From Streptomyces sp. WMMB 322 (GTDB lineage Bacteria > Actinomycetota > Actinomycetes > Streptomycetales > Streptomycetaceae), in contig NZ_FMHI01000020.1 in the NCBI RefSeq assembly GCF_900090145.1, positions 90,178 to 154,177 of the forward strand: a stretch of DNA of 64,000 nt, in the 5' to 3' direction. The position numbers and the translations under genes are program-made. The notes beneath the pieces are model-generated. The model did no database searches. It was not told the DNA's origin and saw nothing but the letters and a program-made list of their open reading frames with translations. Shown here one piece after another: positions 17,087-25,930 of this stretch. Numbering within the stretch: the stretch's first letter is position 1; the number at the start of each line of letters is the position of its first letter.

Positions 17087-18052
17087 ATGATTGAGCTGCG
17101 CGGCTTGACCAAGCGGTACGGGGACAAGACAGCCGTCGACCACCTCACCTTCAGCGTGCGTCCCGGAGTGGTCACCGGCTTCCTCGGTCCCAACGGGGCG
17201 GGCAAGTCCACGACGATGCGGATGATGCTCGGCCTGGACAAGCCGACGAACGGTGACGTGCACATCGACGGCAAGCGCTACGACCAGCTCCGCGACCCCC
17301 TCAACCACATCGGCGCCCTGCTGGAGGCCAAGGCGGTGCACGGTGGGCGCAGCGCCTACAACCATCTGCTGTGCATGGCGCAGGCCAACAACGTCCCGAA
17401 GAAGCGGATCGGCACGGTGCTGGACCTGGTCGGGCTCACCGACGTGGCGAAGAAGCGTCCGAAGGGCTTTTCGCTGGGAATGGCGCAGCGGCTCGGCATC
17501 GCGGCCGCGCTGCTCGGCGACCCGAAGATCCTGATGTTCGACGAGCCGGTCAACGGCCTGGACCCCGAGGGCATCCAGTGGATCCGCAACCTCATGAAGC
17601 ATCTGGCCTCGGAGGGGCGCACCGTCTTCGTCTCGTCCCACCTCATGAGCGAAATGGCGCTGACCGCGGAGCACTTGGTGGTCATCGGGCGCGGCAAGCT
17701 CCTCGCGGACACGTCGATGGCGGACTTCATCGCCGAGAACTCGCGCTCCTTCGTGCGCGTGCGCACGCCACAGCCCGAGCGGATGCGTGACGTGCTGGGC
17801 AGCGTCGGCGTCATGCCGGTCTTCGAGCGGGACGGCGGGATGCAGGTCGAGGGCATCGAACCGGCCCGCATCGGCGAGCTCGCCGCCTGGTACCAGGTCG
17901 TGCTGCACGAGCTGAGCCCTCAGAAGGCCTCGCTGGAGGAGGCGTTCATGCGGCTGACGGCGGAGTCCGTCGAATACCAGGCGACCACTCAGGCCCCGCA
18001 GCCCGCACAACGGCCGGACCAGGGCGGCAAGCCCGTCAGGAGGAGGCGGTAA
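17087..18052 (+). CDS. ABC transporter ATP-binding protein (exporter 1)
   Basis: This 321-residue ATPase is of the BcrA/DrrA-like class that drives export. It carries Walker A GPNGAGKST (~38-46), the variant signature FSLGMAQRLGIAAALL (SLGM in place of the usual LSGGQ), Walker B ILMFDEPVNGLDPEG and the switch His in VFVSSHLMSEM. The C-terminal ~90 residues are the extra domain common in this class. Its stop overlaps the permease ATG by one base (TAATG). The substrate is unknown; bacitracin- or anthracycline-type self-protection is only an analogy. It is paralogous to the ATPase at 19002. Confidence 0.9.
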   Translation: MIELRGLTKRYGDKTAVDHLTFSVRPGVVTGFLGPNGAGKSTTMRMMLGLDKPTNGDVHIDGKRYDQLRDPLNHIGALLEAKAVHGGRSAYNHLLCMAQANNVPKKRIGTVLDLVGLTDVAKKRPKGFSLGMAQRLGIAAALLGDPKILMFDEPVNGLDPEGIQWIRNLMKHLASEGRTVFVSSHLMSEMALTAEHLVVIGRGKLLADTSMADFIAENSRSFVRVRTPQPERMRDVLGSVGVMPVFERDGGMQVEGIEPARIGELAAWYQVVLHELSPQKASLEEAFMRLTAESVEYQATTQAPQPAQRPDQGGKPVRRRR

Positions 18053-18822
18053 TGCCACACGCCACGCGCGTCATCCGCTCCGAGTGGACCAAGATCCGCT
18101 CCGTGCGCTCGACTCTGTGGACACTGGCCACTGCGCTCGTCGTGACGGTCGGGGTCTCCGCCGCCATCTGCGCCGTCACCGCCTCGCAGTTCGACAAGCT
18201 GGGCAAGCAGCAGCAGGCCACGTTCGACGCCACTCAGACGAGCTTCTCGGGCTCCGGCCTCGGGCAGCTCGCGATGATCGCCTTCGGCGTGCTGGTCGTC
18301 TCCAGCGAGTACAGCACCGGCATGATCCGCAGCTCGCTGGCGGCCGTGCCGCAGCGCACCGTCTTCCTCACTTCCAAGATCTTCGTCGCCACGATGCTGG
18401 TGCTGGTGGTCGGCATGGCCACGAGCTTCCTCGCCTTCTTCGTCGGGCAGGCGGTGCTGGGTGATCTCGGCGTCTCGATCAAGGACGAGGGCGTGCTGCG
18501 GGCCGTGCTGGGCGGCGGGGTCTATATGACGCTGATCGCTCTGTTCTCCATGGGCCTGAGCTTCGTGCTGCGCAGTCCGATGCTGGCCTTCGCGATCCTG
18601 ATGCCGTTCTTCTTCCTGATCTCCAACATCCTCGAAGCAGTCAGCGCGACGAAGAAGTACGCCCACTATCTGCCGGACCAGGCGGGCAAGACGATCACAG
18701 CCGTCGTGCCGGAGTCGCTCAACCGTCCGTACGGCCCCTACGAGGGGCTGGCGATCATGGCCGCGTGGGTGGGGGCGGCGCTGATCGTCGGCTGGATCCT
18801 CCTCAAGCGCCGCGACGCGTAG
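18052..18822 (+). CDS. ABC-2 type transporter permease (exporter 1)
   Basis: This 256-residue integral membrane protein has six predicted membrane segments and an N-terminal amphipathic motif (VIRSEWTKIRSVRSTLWTLA) that is characteristic of Streptomyces ABC-2 permeases. The AGGAGG site lies 5 nt before the ATG, and the start overlaps the ATPase stop. It forms the channel for the ATPase encoded just upstream. The second exporter permease at 20351 shares the SEWTKIRSVRST motif, showing common ancestry. Confidence 0.88.
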   Translation: MPHATRVIRSEWTKIRSVRSTLWTLATALVVTVGVSAAICAVTASQFDKLGKQQQATFDATQTSFSGSGLGQLAMIAFGVLVVSSEYSTGMIRSSLAAVPQRTVFLTSKIFVATMLVLVVGMATSFLAFFVGQAVLGDLGVSIKDEGVLRAVLGGGVYMTLIALFSMGLSFVLRSPMLAFAILMPFFFLISNILEAVSATKKYAHYLPDQAGKTITAVVPESLNRPYGPYEGLAIMAAWVGAALIVGWILLKRRDA

Positions 18823-19001
18823 CCCGGGCCGCGGCATGCGGTGCAGGGCCTGAACTCCCCGTGACAGTAAGGGAGACGGGTTCCGGGGCCGGGACGGAGA
18901 CCGTTGCGTCGGCCAACGGACGGAACCGATCGGGCGCCTTGTAGCCTCCTAGGCCATGTCCGGGGGCGAACGCGCCCCGAACTTCGTCCAGGGACAAACG
19001 G

Positions 19002-20354
19002 ATGATAGAGGCGTACGGCCTGACAAAGCGCTACGGCGCCAAGACGGCCGTCTACAACCTGTCCTTCCAGGTGCGGCCGGGAGCCGTCACCGGCTTCCTG
19101 GGGCCCAACGGCTCCGGCAAGTCGACGACGATGCGGATGATCCTGGGCCTGGACACCCCGACCGCGGGCCAGGTCACCGTCGCCGGCCGCCGGTTCCGCG
19201 ATCTGCCGAACGCCCCGCGCCAGGTCGGCGCGCTGCTGGACGCCAAGGCCGTGCACGGAGGACGCTCCGCACGCAGCCACCTGCTGTCGCTGGCCCAGCT
19301 CTCGGGCATTCCGGCCCGCCGGGTGGACGAGGTTCTCGACGTCGTCGGGCTCAGGCAGGTGGCCGGGAAGCGCTCGCAGGGTTTCTCGCTCGGCATGGGC
19401 CAGCGGCTCGGCATCGCGGCCGCCCTCCTCGGCGACCCGCAGGTGCTGCTCTTCGACGAGCCGGTCAACGGCCTGGACCCCGAAGGCATCCTGTGGGTCC
19501 GCAATCTGATGAAGCAGCTGGCGGGCGAGGGCCGCACCGTCTTCGTCTCCTCGCACCTGATGAGCGAGATGGCGCTGACCGCCGAGCATCTGATCGTCAT
19601 CGGCCGCGGGCAGCTCATGGCCGACACCTCGGTGAAGGAGTTCATCGCGCAGAACTCGGTGGGCTTCGCCCGTGTCCGTACGCCGGACGGCGACCCGGGC
19701 CAGCGGGAGAAGCTGACCTCCGCCGTGCAGGAGGCGGGCGGCCACGTGCAGCCGGAGGACGACGGGGCCCTGCGCGTCAACGGCCTGCCGCTGCCGCAGA
19801 TCTCCGAACTGGCGCACAACGCGGACGTACGGCTGTGGGAGCTCTCCCCGCACCAGGCGTCGCTGGAAGAGGCGTACATGCAGCTGACGCAGGGCGCGGT
19901 GGACTACCGCTCCTCCGTCGACCAGCGCGCCGGATTCCAGCAGGCGCCGCAACAGCCGTCGCAGCAACAGCAGTTGGCCGCATCCCAGCTCGGAGTGCCG
20001 ATGGGTCCGGGAGCGCCCGGAGCACCTGGCATGCCGGGTGCGCCGGGCATGCCCGGCGCCATGCCGCCGCAGGGCGTCCCCGTGGGTGCGGGTGCCGCGG
20101 GCGGCTGGGGGCCTCCGCCCGGCGGGGCGCCCGCGCAGCAGGCAGGCCCGTACGGCGCAGGACCCGGCCACGGCGCGGGGCCCGGCTACGGACCGCAGCC
20201 GGTGCCGGGCGGCACCCCTGACCCGTACGCGCACGTGGCGGCCCAGCAGCCCCAGGGCGGGCCCCCGCAGGCGCCGCCGGTGCCGGGCGGACCGCCGGCG
20301 CCCGCCGCGCCCACCGACGCTTCCCGGCCCGACAGCGAGGACGACGCCCGATGA
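19002..20354 (+). CDS. ABC transporter ATP-binding protein (exporter 2) with Gln/Pro/Gly-rich tail
   Basis: This 450-residue ATPase is paralogous to the one at 17087. It has Walker A GPNGSGKST, signature FSLGMGQRLGIAAALL, Walker B VLLFDEPVNGLDPEG and the switch region VFVSSHLMSEMAL. Residues beyond ~310 are a long disordered tail of Gln, Pro, Gly and Ala (GAPGAPGMPGAPGMPGA). Such a tail is not needed for ATP hydrolysis. A TAGCCT hexamer at 18942 would give a leader of about 47 nt. ATGA couples it to the permease gene. The substrate is unknown. Confidence 0.88.
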   Translation: MIEAYGLTKRYGAKTAVYNLSFQVRPGAVTGFLGPNGSGKSTTMRMILGLDTPTAGQVTVAGRRFRDLPNAPRQVGALLDAKAVHGGRSARSHLLSLAQLSGIPARRVDEVLDVVGLRQVAGKRSQGFSLGMGQRLGIAAALLGDPQVLLFDEPVNGLDPEGILWVRNLMKQLAGEGRTVFVSSHLMSEMALTAEHLIVIGRGQLMADTSVKEFIAQNSVGFARVRTPDGDPGQREKLTSAVQEAGGHVQPEDDGALRVNGLPLPQISELAHNADVRLWELSPHQASLEEAYMQLTQGAVDYRSSVDQRAGFQQAPQQPSQQQQLAASQLGVPMGPGAPGAPGMPGAPGMPGAMPPQGVPVGAGAAGGWGPPPGGAPAQQAGPYGAGPGHGAGPGYGPQPVPGGTPDPYAHVAAQQPQGGPPQAPPVPGGPPAPAAPTDASRPDSEDDAR

Positions 20355-21448
20355 CCACGCCGAACAACCCGCACCACCAGCAGCCGCACCCCGCGCAGCA
20401 GCCGCCTCAACAGCCGTACCAGGGCCAGGAGTTCCAGCCGCAGCACGGCGCGGCACAGCACGCGGCGGGAGGCGCGGCGGCCGGCACGGCGACGGCGCCC
20501 CCTCCGCAGGGCTTTCAGGGCGCGCCGTACGGACCTCCACAGGGCGGTTCCCAGGGCGCTCCGCACGGCGCCCCCCAGGGCGGCCCCGCGTACGGCGGCG
20601 GCTACGCCTCCCCGATCCCCGTCACGCGCACCCACCTGGGCCACGCGATCGTCTCCGAGTGGACGAAGATCCGTTCCGTCCGCTCGACGGTGTGGACGCT
20701 CGGCGTCATGTTCGCCCTCGTCGTCGGCATCGGCCTGATGACCGCGCTCCTGCTCAGCGACACCGACTTCGTCGGGTTGCCGCTGCTCGCCCCGGGCCTG
20801 TTCGGGCTGATGCTCGGCCAGATCTGCATCATCACGCTGGGGGTGCTCGTGGTCACCTCCGAGTACGGCACCGGCATGATCCGCACCACCATGACCGCGT
20901 GCCCCAAGCGGGGCCGCGTGCTGGCCGCCAAGTCGCTGATCTTCTTCCTCCTCGCGTTCGTCATGACGGCGGCCGCCTGCTCGGTCACCGCTCTCATCAA
21001 CGCCACGATGCTCAGCGGCCAGAAGGTCCCGGAGTTCGCGGCGAAGTCGGGACCGCTCAAGGACTCCGTCGAGAACGGCGAGCTGGTCGCGAGCAGCAGC
21101 CAGTGGCTGGGAGCCACGGTCGGCGCCGCCCTGTACGTGGCTCTGCTGGGCCTGCTGGCCCTGGCCGTCGGTGCGCTGCTGAGGCACTCGGCCGGAGCGA
21201 TCACGGCGATGATGGGCCTCGTTCTGCTGCCGCTGGTGCTCGCCCTGTTCATGATCGGCGAGACGCTCAGCGACTTCCGTGAGGTGCTCATGGAGTACTC
21301 GCCGCTCAACGGGCTGGCGTCGCTGTACCGCATCCCCATGTCGGAGGACCAGACCGCGACGGGCTGGCCGCTGCTGGGAATCCTGGCCATCGCGACGGCG
21401 GTCGTGCTGACCCTCGCCTTTGCGCTGCTGAACCGCCGGGACGTCTGA
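20351..21448 (+). CDS. ABC-2 type transporter permease (exporter 2) with Gln/Pro-rich N-terminus
   Basis: This is a 365-residue membrane protein. Its first ~90 residues are Gln-, His-, Pro- and Gly-rich (NNPHHQQPHPAQQPPQQPY) and precede the conserved amphipathic motif IVSEWTKIRSVRSTVWTLG. Six membrane segments follow. The low-complexity region mirrors the tail of its partner ATPase, so the two disordered segments are adjacent on the mRNA and probably in the complex. Its ATG overlaps the ATPase stop. It ends with LNRRDV, typical of the family. Confidence 0.87.
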   Translation: MTTPNNPHHQQPHPAQQPPQQPYQGQEFQPQHGAAQHAAGGAAAGTATAPPPQGFQGAPYGPPQGGSQGAPHGAPQGGPAYGGGYASPIPVTRTHLGHAIVSEWTKIRSVRSTVWTLGVMFALVVGIGLMTALLLSDTDFVGLPLLAPGLFGLMLGQICIITLGVLVVTSEYGTGMIRTTMTACPKRGRVLAAKSLIFFLLAFVMTAAACSVTALINATMLSGQKVPEFAAKSGPLKDSVENGELVASSSQWLGATVGAALYVALLGLLALAVGALLRHSAGAITAMMGLVLLPLVLALFMIGETLSDFREVLMEYSPLNGLASLYRIPMSEDQTATGWPLLGILAIATAVVLTLAFALLNRRDV

Positions 21449-21602
21449 CGCGGAGCGCGCGTACGCGCAGGCCGCGTACGCGCGCCCGCACTTCACGGCT
21501 GCCGCACACGGCCGAATCTCCACCGGACCGCCACGAGTGAATCCGGTCGAGCGGGGCACTGGTCCCGCGCGATCCGTGGACGCGCGTGGACGGAGGACGG
21601 CG

Positions 21603-24600
21603 ATGGGTGTGCGCACCTGGCTCGAGAGCTGGCCTGTTTACCGGCAGCTCACCGGAGACGATCCCCTGGGGCGCGGCGCCGCCGCCTCCTCCGCGTACAC
21701 ACGCGGCCTCCGGCCCCGCACCGAGGAGGCCGACGAGGTCGTGAAGTCGGTGTGCCCGTACTGCGCGGTCGGCTGCGGGCAGAACGTCTACGTGAAGGAC
21801 GGCGAGGTCGTCCAGATCGAAGGCGACCCCGACTCCCCCGTCAGCCGGGGCCGGCTCTGCCCCAAGGGCTCCGCGACGCTCCAGCTCACCACCGGCGACT
21901 CGCGCCGTCACGAGGTCCTCTACCGGCGTCCGTACGCGAAGGACTGGGAGCGGCTGGACCTGGAGACCGCCATGGACATGGTGGCCGAACGGGTGATCCG
22001 CACGCGGCGGGAGACCTGGGAGAGCGAGCACGAGGGGATGCGCGTCAACCGCACCCTCGGCATCGCGACGCTCGGCGGCGCCGCTCTGGACAACGAAGAG
22101 AACTACCTGATCAAGAAGTTCTTCACGGCTCTGGGCGTCGTCCAGATCGAGAACCAGGCGCGGGTCTGCCACAGTTCGACCGTCGCGGGACTGGGGACGT
22201 CCTTCGGGCGCGGGGGCGCCACCACCTTCCTTCAGGACCTGCAGAACTCCGACTGCATCGTCATCGAGGGGTCGAACTTCGCGGAGGCCCATCCCGTGGG
22301 CTTCCAGTGGGTGATGGAGGCCAAGGCACGCGGCGCCAAGGTCATCCACGTCGATCCGCGGTTCACACGTACGAGCGCGCTGGCCGACCTGCATGTGCCG
22401 ATCCGGGCCGGCACCGACATCGCCTTCCTCGGCGGCATCATCAACCACGTGCTCAGCACGGGCTCCGACTTCCGCGACTACGTCCTGGAGTACACCAACG
22501 CCGCCACCCTCATCGGCGAGGACTTCGAGGACACCGAGGACCTCGACGGCGTCTTCTCCGGCCTGGACCCGGACAGCCGCAGCTACGACATGCGCTCCTG
22601 GCACTACGAGGGCGGACGTCCCGTCCAGGCGGCCTCCGGGAAGCGCGACGCACTGTACGAGGAGCGCGTCCATGGCCCCGGCGCACCGGGCGGTTCGGGA
22701 GAGGCGGAGGCGCACGGCTCGGGCGGGCCGCCGCTCGCGGGCGAGTCCGAGTCGCGGCAGGACCGCACGCTCCAGGACCCGCGCTGCGTCTACCAGATCC
22801 TCAAGCGGCACTACTCGCGCTACACCCCGGAGATGGTCGAGGAGACCTGCGGCATTCCGCGGAAGACGTTCCTCGAGGTGTGCCGCGCGCTCGTCGAGAA
22901 CTCCGGCCCGGACCGCACGAGCGAGTTCTGCTACGCGGTCGGCTGGACGCAGCACACCGTCGGCGCCCAGTACATCCGTACCGCCTGCATCCTGCAGCTG
23001 CTGCTGGGCAACATCGGCCGTCCCGGCGGCGGCATCCAGGCGCTGCGGGGCCACGCGAGCATCCAGGGCTCCAGCGACATCCCCACCCTGTTCAACCTGC
23101 TGCCCGGCTACATCCCGATGCCGCACGCACACAAGAACGAGGATCTGGACAAGTTCATCGAAGCGGTACGGGCCGACAAGGGCTTCTGGGGCAACATGCG
23201 CTCCTACTTCGTCAGCCTGATGAAGGCCTACTGGGGAGACGCGGCCACCGCCGGGAACGACTACTGCTTCGATCACCTGCCGAGGCTCACCGGCTCGCAC
23301 AGCACGTACGACACCGTGCTCAACCAGCTCGACGGCGTGTGCAAGGGCTACTTCCTCATGGGCGAGAACCCCGCCGTCGGCTCCGCCAACTCCCGTATGC
23401 AGCGCCTGGGAATGGCGAACCTGGAGTGGCAGGTCGTCCGGGACTTCTCACTCGTCGAATCGGCGACGTGGTGGAAGGACGGCCCCGAGATCGAGACGGG
23501 CGAGCTGCGCACCGAGGACATCGGCACCGAGGTGTTCTTCTTCCCCGCGGCCGCGCACACCGAGAAGGCGGGGTCCTTCACCAACACCAACCGGTACGTC
23601 CAGTGGCACCAGGCGGCCCGGGAACCCGACGGCGAGGCCCGCAGCGACCTGTGGTTCATGTACCACCTCGGCAGGCGGATCCGTGAGCGGCTGAAGGACT
23701 CACGGGACCCGGTGGACCGTCCGCTCCTCGACGTCACCTGGGACTACCCGACCGAGGGGCGGCTGGAGGAGCCGAGCGCCGAGGCGGTGCTCGCCGAGAT
23801 CAACGGCTACGACGCCGACGGCCGGCCCCTCACCGGCTACCAGCAGTTGAAGGACGACGGCTCCACCTCGTGCGGCTGCTGGATCTACTGCGGGGTCCGC
23901 GCGGACGGCGTCAACCAGGCGGCCCGCAAGAAACCCCACACGGAACAGGACTGGGTGGCCTCCGAGTGGGCGTGGGCATGGCCGCTCAACCGGCGCATCC
24001 TCTACAACCGGGCCTCCGCCGACCCCGACGGCAGTCCGTGGAGCAGCCGCAAGGCGCTGGTGTGGTGGGACGAGAGCGCGGGCCGCTGGACCGGGCACGA
24101 CGTTCCCGACTTCATCGCCGACCGGCCGCCGTCCTTCCGTCCGGAACCGGGTGCGACGGGCCCCGACGCCATCAGCGGCGTCGACCCGTTCATCATGCAG
24201 GCCGACGGCAAGGGCTGGCTCTACGCACCGGCCGGGCTCCTCGACGGGCCGATGCCCACGCACTACGAGCCTCAGGACTCCCCGGTCGCCAACCCGCTGT
24301 ACGGGCAGCAGCGCAGCCCCGTCCGGCAGATCTTCGCGCGTGAGCACAACCGCTACCACCCCGACGTGACGGAGCCGGGCGGCGACGTGTATCCCTACGT
24401 GGTCACCACGTACCGCCTCACCGAGCACTTCACCGGCGGCGGCATGACCCGCTGGTCGCCGTATCTGGCGGAGCTGCAACCGGAGTTCTTCTGCGAGGTC
24501 TCGCCGGAGCTGGCCGCCGAACGCGGCCTGGAGCACGCGGGGTGGGCGACGGTCGTCACGGCGCGTTCCGCCGTCGAGGCGCGGGTGCTCGTCACGGAGC

Positions 24601-24872
24601 GGATGTCCCCCGTGCGGGCCGGCGGGCGCACCATCCACCAGATCGGGCTGCCCTACCACTGGGGACGCAACGGCTACTCCACGGGTGACTCGGCGAACGA
24701 GCTGACGTCCATCGCCCTCGACCCGAACGTGCACATCCAGGAAGTCAAGGCCCTCACCGCCGACATCCGCCCGGGGCGCCGGCCCCGCGGCCAGGACCTG
24801 CTGCGGCTGCTGGAGGAGTACCGGGAGCGCAGCGGCACCGGCGAGGAGACGGGAATGGAGGTACGAGGATGA
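21603..24872 (+). CDS. Formate dehydrogenase, molybdopterin catalytic subunit (Cys type)
   Basis: This 1089-residue molybdopterin oxidoreductase oxidises formate to CO2. The N-terminal [4Fe-4S] ligands are Cys51, Cys54, Cys58 and Cys86 (CPYCAVGC, LCPKG). The active-site motif NQARVCHSSTV has Cys189, encoded by TGC, where many homologues have selenocysteine, followed by the conserved His190. A linker of about 30 low-complexity residues lies near residue 365. The C-terminal molybdopterin dinucleotide domain includes YRLTEHFTGGGMTRW. No twin-arginine signal is present, unlike E. coli FdnG. GGAGGAC precedes the ATG at 21603. Its stop overlaps the beta-subunit start. Confidence 0.9.
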   Translation: MGVRTWLESWPVYRQLTGDDPLGRGAAASSAYTRGLRPRTEEADEVVKSVCPYCAVGCGQNVYVKDGEVVQIEGDPDSPVSRGRLCPKGSATLQLTTGDSRRHEVLYRRPYAKDWERLDLETAMDMVAERVIRTRRETWESEHEGMRVNRTLGIATLGGAALDNEENYLIKKFFTALGVVQIENQARVCHSSTVAGLGTSFGRGGATTFLQDLQNSDCIVIEGSNFAEAHPVGFQWVMEAKARGAKVIHVDPRFTRTSALADLHVPIRAGTDIAFLGGIINHVLSTGSDFRDYVLEYTNAATLIGEDFEDTEDLDGVFSGLDPDSRSYDMRSWHYEGGRPVQAASGKRDALYEERVHGPGAPGGSGEAEAHGSGGPPLAGESESRQDRTLQDPRCVYQILKRHYSRYTPEMVEETCGIPRKTFLEVCRALVENSGPDRTSEFCYAVGWTQHTVGAQYIRTACILQLLLGNIGRPGGGIQALRGHASIQGSSDIPTLFNLLPGYIPMPHAHKNEDLDKFIEAVRADKGFWGNMRSYFVSLMKAYWGDAATAGNDYCFDHLPRLTGSHSTYDTVLNQLDGVCKGYFLMGENPAVGSANSRMQRLGMANLEWQVVRDFSLVESATWWKDGPEIETGELRTEDIGTEVFFFPAAAHTEKAGSFTNTNRYVQWHQAAREPDGEARSDLWFMYHLGRRIRERLKDSRDPVDRPLLDVTWDYPTEGRLEEPSAEAVLAEINGYDADGRPLTGYQQLKDDGSTSCGCWIYCGVRADGVNQAARKKPHTEQDWVASEWAWAWPLNRRILYNRASADPDGSPWSSRKALVWWDESAGRWTGHDVPDFIADRPPSFRPEPGATGPDAISGVDPFIMQADGKGWLYAPAGLLDGPMPTHYEPQDSPVANPLYGQQRSPVRQIFAREHNRYHPDVTEPGGDVYPYVVTTYRLTEHFTGGGMTRWSPYLAELQPEFFCEVSPELAAERGLEHAGWATVVTARSAVEARVLVTERMSPVRAGGRTIHQIGLPYHWGRNGYSTGDSANELTSIALDPNVHIQEVKALTADIRPGRRPRGQDLLRLLEEYRERSGTGEETGMEVRG

Positions 24873-25930
24873 CCGGCTCCGGCACGCGGCGGACCCGCAG
24901 CGGCGAGGGCTCCCTCGTCGGACGCAACCTGCTGGCGGGGCCCGAGGGAGACCCGGCCGGCGACGCCGGGCACGGCGCGCCCGGCGAACACCCGCCCCGC
25001 ATGGGCTTCTTCACGGACACCTCCGTCTGCATCGGCTGCAAGGCGTGCGAGGTGGCGTGCAAGGAGTGGAACGCCATCCCGGAGGACGGCCTCGACCTGA
25101 CCGGGATGAGCTACGACAACTCGCAGGGCCTGGGCGCCTCGACGTGGCGGCACGTCGCGTTCATCGAGCAGAGCAAACCCGTCGGGCACGCGCACTCCGA
25201 CGTGGACCACAGCGACGTCGACGTCCTCGCCCTCGCGTCGCAGGGCTCGGGCACGTCGCCCGAGGACGCTGCGATCACTCCGACCACCCCCGGCGCGGCC
25301 GGTGACGCGGCGGCGGACGGCGACGGCCGGGGCGAGTTCCGCTGGCTGATGTCCTCCGACGTGTGCAAGCACTGCACACATGCCGCGTGCCTCGACGTGT
25401 GCCCCACGGGTTCGCTCTTCCGCACCGAGTTCGGCACGGTCGTCGTGCAGGAGGACATCTGCAACGGCTGCGGCTACTGCGTGCCGGCCTGCCCGTACGG
25501 CGTCATCGAGCAACGTCCGCACGACGGCAGGGCGTTCAAGTGCACGATGTGCTACGACCGGCTCGGCGCCGGCCAGGAACCGGCCTGCGCGAAGGCGTGC
25601 CCCACCGAGTCCATCCAGTACGGCCCGCTGGACGAGCTGCGTGTACGGGCGCAGGAGCGGGTGGACCAGCTGCAGGAGGCCGGGGTGCACGACGCGCGGC
25701 TGTACGGGCACGACCCCGAGGACGGCGTGGGCGGCGACGGCGCCTTCTTCCTCCTGCTGGACGAGCCGGAGGTGTACGGACTGCCGCCGGACCCCGTCGT
25801 GACCACACGTGACCTGCCGGACATGTGGCGGCACGCGGGGGCGGCGGCACTCACGCTGCTCGGCGGACTGGCGGCCGTCTTCGCGGCGCACGGCAGAATC
25901 CGTGAACAGGTGAGGAGGACGTGGCGATGA
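24869..25930 (+). CDS. Formate dehydrogenase iron-sulfur (beta) subunit
   Basis: This 353-residue electron-transfer protein has four [4Fe-4S] motifs: CIGCKACEVACKEW, CKHCTHAACLDVCPTG, CNGCGYCVPACPYG and CTMCYDR...ACAKACPT. Between the first and second groups lies an insertion of about 90 residues with acidic low-complexity sequence. One membrane segment near the C-terminus (ALTLLGGLAAVFAAHG) anchors it. It carries electrons from the catalytic subunit to the membrane subunit. ATGA overlaps join it to both neighbours, so the three subunits are made from one mRNA. Confidence 0.9.
   Translation: MTGSGTRRTRSGEGSLVGRNLLAGPEGDPAGDAGHGAPGEHPPRMGFFTDTSVCIGCKACEVACKEWNAIPEDGLDLTGMSYDNSQGLGASTWRHVAFIEQSKPVGHAHSDVDHSDVDVLALASQGSGTSPEDAAITPTTPGAAGDAAADGDGRGEFRWLMSSDVCKHCTHAACLDVCPTGSLFRTEFGTVVVQEDICNGCGYCVPACPYGVIEQRPHDGRAFKCTMCYDRLGAGQEPACAKACPTESIQYGPLDELRVRAQERVDQLQEAGVHDARLYGHDPEDGVGGDGAFFLLLDEPEVYGLPPDPVVTTRDLPDMWRHAGAAALTLLGGLAAVFAAHGRIREQVRRTWR

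Noticed and set aside
21752..23686. Long alternative plus-strand frame inside the formate dehydrogenase gene
   Set aside because: It is a +1 shadow rich in Arg, Gly and Pro. The molybdopterin oxidoreductase motifs are all in the annotated frame.
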